This document shows, piece after piece, positions 4,394-5,409 of a stretch of 5,409 nt of DNA; the stretch's first letter is position 1; each line of letters begins with the position of its first letter. This stretch comes from Bacteroidota bacterium (GTDB lineage: Bacteria; Bacteroidota; Kryptoniia; Kryptoniales; JAKASW01), in NCBI GenBank assembly GCA_021796055.1, contig JAJYOS010000501.1:1-5409 (forward strand). Reading direction: 5' to 3'. The position numbers and the translations under genes are program-made. Under the pieces are notes generated by a model, which had not been told where the DNA came from, searched no databases, and saw only the letters and a list, made by a program, of their open reading frames with translations.

Positions 4394-4424
4394 AATATAC
4401 AACTATGACGTTGCGTCAGAGCAA
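4394..4424 (-). promoter_or_regulatory. MerR-type promoter with 19-bp spacer and operator dyad
   Basis: On the - strand, -35 TTGCTC (4424-4419), a 19-bp spacer (4418-4400) and -10 TATATT (4399-4394). The spacer holds a perfect TGACG-3-CGTCA dyad (4406-4418), extending imperfectly to 4403-4421. An over-long spacer with the operator inside it is the hallmark of MerR-family activation by DNA distortion. The start site would be near 4387, giving a very short leader in which GGAG is almost the 5' end. The adjacent MerR gene is therefore probably autoregulated. Confidence 0.8.
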
Positions 4425-4443
4425 GAGAAATTTACAGGGAAAA

Positions 4444-4543
4444 TGGATCGATGGATTTTTGGATAATTGGATCGATGAGGGCGTCCAGGGAATGGTGGAA
4501 TGATGGAAAAATGGAAAGTTGGAACTGCCGATTGATGGAATAG
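4444..4543 (+). repeat. Degenerate tandem octamers (TGGATnnn and TGGAAnnn)
   Basis: Two blocks have exact 8-bp period. TGGAT starts at 4444, 4452, 4460 and 4468; TGGAA starts at 4496, 4504, 4512 and 4520, with another in register at 4536. TGGATCGATG recurs at 4444 and 4468. The blocks are offset by half a unit. They fill the DNA just upstream of the MerR promoter. The spacer 4378-4670 otherwise holds that promoter and a hairpin near 4630; I see no gene in it. Confidence 0.65.
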
Positions 4544-4619
4544 CAAGAAGCAGTAATAGCGGAATCATGCGTTTGCCTTGGGAATACGTCCTGAGGTTCT
4601 CGCGGAACGACCTAATGAA

Positions 4620-4637
4620 TCACGGACTCTTCCGTGA
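4620..4637 (-). terminator. Likely terminator hairpin after the lipoprotein gene
   Basis: A perfect 7-bp stem TCACGGA (4620-4626) / TCCGTGA (4631-4637) has a CTCT loop on +. It lies 34 bases beyond the lipoprotein stop in the direction of that gene. On the - strand it is followed by TTCATTAGG, a poor T-run, so the call rests on position and stem quality. Confidence 0.4.
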
Positions 4638-4670
4638 GCGTATGCCTGTGGCCGGGACGCAGACTTGAGT

Positions 4671-5183
4671 TCACCACTTCATGTCGAGGATATAGGAATT
4701 GTTGTCGTAGTTCAGTTCCGGTATTGCAGGCAGGGGTACACCTTTGTCGAACCTGTCGTTTGTATTTATGATGAAGAATATCCTGGACACACTATCCGCA
4801 AAACTCATGTCCAATTTCAGATCGATACTTCCGCCGGCTGGGATGGTCCGTGTCTCCGGAGAAGCGTTCACGAGCGTCGTGGTTGAACAGTACCCGTCAT
4901 CAAAATCCCGCTCCGACCGAGAATTGGAAATATAGAAGGGACTGGTGAGAGGCGCCTTGCCGACATTCCCTATCCTCAATGTGAAGGCAGCGGTCGGTCC
5001 GGCAACGAGGACGCCCGAAGGATAACCCTGAACGACGGACGGTAAGATAGTGTAGTCGATGTTTTTGATTACGAGATCCGGTCTGGCGTTCGAATCGGCG
5101 ACAGGAGATATGACCGCGGTGTTCTTAGAGCATCCGGCAGCCAGCAACGGAATCACTACCAGGATAAGTCTGCCCAAGCGCAT
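4671..5183 (-). CDS. Predicted lipoprotein with CARDB-like beta domain
   Basis: A 170-residue exported lipoprotein. Arg2 and Arg5 precede the hydrophobic segment LILVVIPLLAAG, which ends in the lipobox LAAGC with Cys18 as the predicted lipidated residue. The mature part is a single beta-rich domain resembling CARDB/Ig-like modules. PDLVIKNIDY opens the first strand, TAAFTLRIGNVGKAPLTSPFYIS carries the typical N-x-G turn, TIPAGGSIDLKLDM is a middle strand, and NYDNNSYILDMKW closes with the usual acidic/Asn-Asn motif. No enzyme residues are apparent, so binding or a structural role is likelier. Lys20 after the Cys-Ser does not suggest the Asp+2 inner-membrane signal, so outer-membrane anchoring is possible. 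AGGAGG at 5199-5194, 10 bases before the ATG, supports the start. Only 55 bases separate it from the upstream - strand gene, suggesting an operon. I do not recognise a named gene. Confidence 0.8.
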   Translation of the reverse strand: MRLGRLILVVIPLLAAGCSKNTAVISPVADSNARPDLVIKNIDYTILPSVVQGYPSGVLVAGPTAAFTLRIGNVGKAPLTSPFYISNSRSERDFDDGYCSTTTLVNASPETRTIPAGGSIDLKLDMSFADSVSRIFFIINTNDRFDKGVPLPAIPELNYDNNSYILDMKW

Positions 5184-5238
5184 AATGTTTCAACCTCCTA
5201 ACTAAGAGATGGTAATCTATAAGCCGGTGCCTGTCATG

Positions 5239-5409
5239 TCACCACGAACCCTGCAGCATAACTCCGAAACCTCCCGCGGAACAGAATGGCTCAACCCTGA
5301 AGGAAGTTCGATCCTCGCTGCTATAGATCGATTTGCCGAGGAGCGAGTTCCAGTGCATGGATATCCGGTTCCAGTCCAGGACGATGTCCACGGTCGCGAG
5401 TGTAAGCAA
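5239..5409 (-). CDS. C-terminal part of an unidentified - strand gene, cut by window edge
   Basis: Reading leftwards from the right edge, 56 sense codons stay open to TGA at 5241-5239. The peptide begins LLTLATVDIVLDWNRISMHW and ends GGFGVMLQGSW. Alternating hydrophobic residues, glycines and a terminal Trp would suit the last strands of an outer-membrane beta-barrel, but this is too little to name a family. Support for coding: the codons tend to G/C at the third position like the neighbours, the strand is that of the adjacent lipoprotein gene, and the 55-base gap fits an operon. Against: the exact antisense frame on + is also open (ATG 5236 to the edge), though without a ribosome binding site. 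The start lies outside the window. Confidence 0.55.
   Translation of the reverse strand: MLTLATVDIVLDWNRISMHWNSLLGKSIYSSEDRTSFRVEPFCSAGGFGVMLQGSW

Noticed and set aside
4378..4395. Longer MerR start at TTG 4395
   Set aside because: The codon lies inside the -10 box of the MerR promoter, so it would not be transcribed; ATG 4377 has GGAG at good spacing.
5205..5240. Separate promoter for the lipoprotein gene (GTGACA ... TATAGA on -)
   Set aside because: The spacer is only about 15 bp and both boxes are imperfect. Co-transcription with the upstream - strand gene is simpler.

Overview
The window looks like chromosomal DNA of a Gram-negative, mid-GC (roughly 50%) bacterium. It has a lipoprotein with a clear lipobox, strong Shine-Dalgarno sequences (AGGAGG types) and intergenic DNA full of short, degenerate AT-rich repeats. 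The mix (tripartite Hip kinase module, DinB-like and AHSA1-type SRPBCC proteins, CARDB-like lipoprotein) would fit an environmental member of the Bacteroidota/Ignavibacteriota (FCB) neighbourhood. That placement is a guess from style, not from a marker gene.

Left part (1-1695): a complete three-gene toxin-antitoxin-like operon on the + strand, hipB-hipS-hipT. It encodes a small HTH regulator, a free-standing HipA N-terminal subdomain and a HipA-type Ser/Thr kinase. The genes overlap by 14 and 4 bases. Upstream are three near-identical 18-bp operator-like palindromes whose starts lie exactly 72 bp apart (57, 129, 201), bracketing a sigma70-type promoter. Two family hallmarks are changed: the Trp that follows LPEG in described HipS proteins is Met66 here, and the HipT glycine-rich loop reads SIQ rather than SIS.

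Middle part (1696-3602, + strand): a DinB/YfiT-like four-helix protein lacking part of the usual His triad, then a tandem pair of AHSA1-type SRPBCC proteins. These genes are separated by spacers built largely from degenerate tandem heptamers (GAATTTT / ATTTGGA-like). A good TTGACG-17-TATCAT promoter lies about 160 bp before the SRPBCC pair.

Right part (3603-5409, - strand): a TipAL/Mta-like MerR regulator, convergent with the SRPBCC pair and separated from it by a small hairpin. Its promoter has the MerR-type 19-bp spacer containing a 5+5 dyad, and the gene carries an internal ribosome binding site and ATG at the domain boundary, as known for TipAL/TipAS. Upstream are two blocks of 8-bp-periodic repeats (TGGATnnn, TGGAAnnn). 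Then come a 170-residue lipoprotein and, running off the right edge, the C-terminal 56 codons of another - strand gene, probably in the same operon.

The best candidates for something new are the HipBST variant with altered inhibition residues, its 72-bp-phased operators and structured leader, and the tandem heptamer/octamer repeats confined to the spacers.
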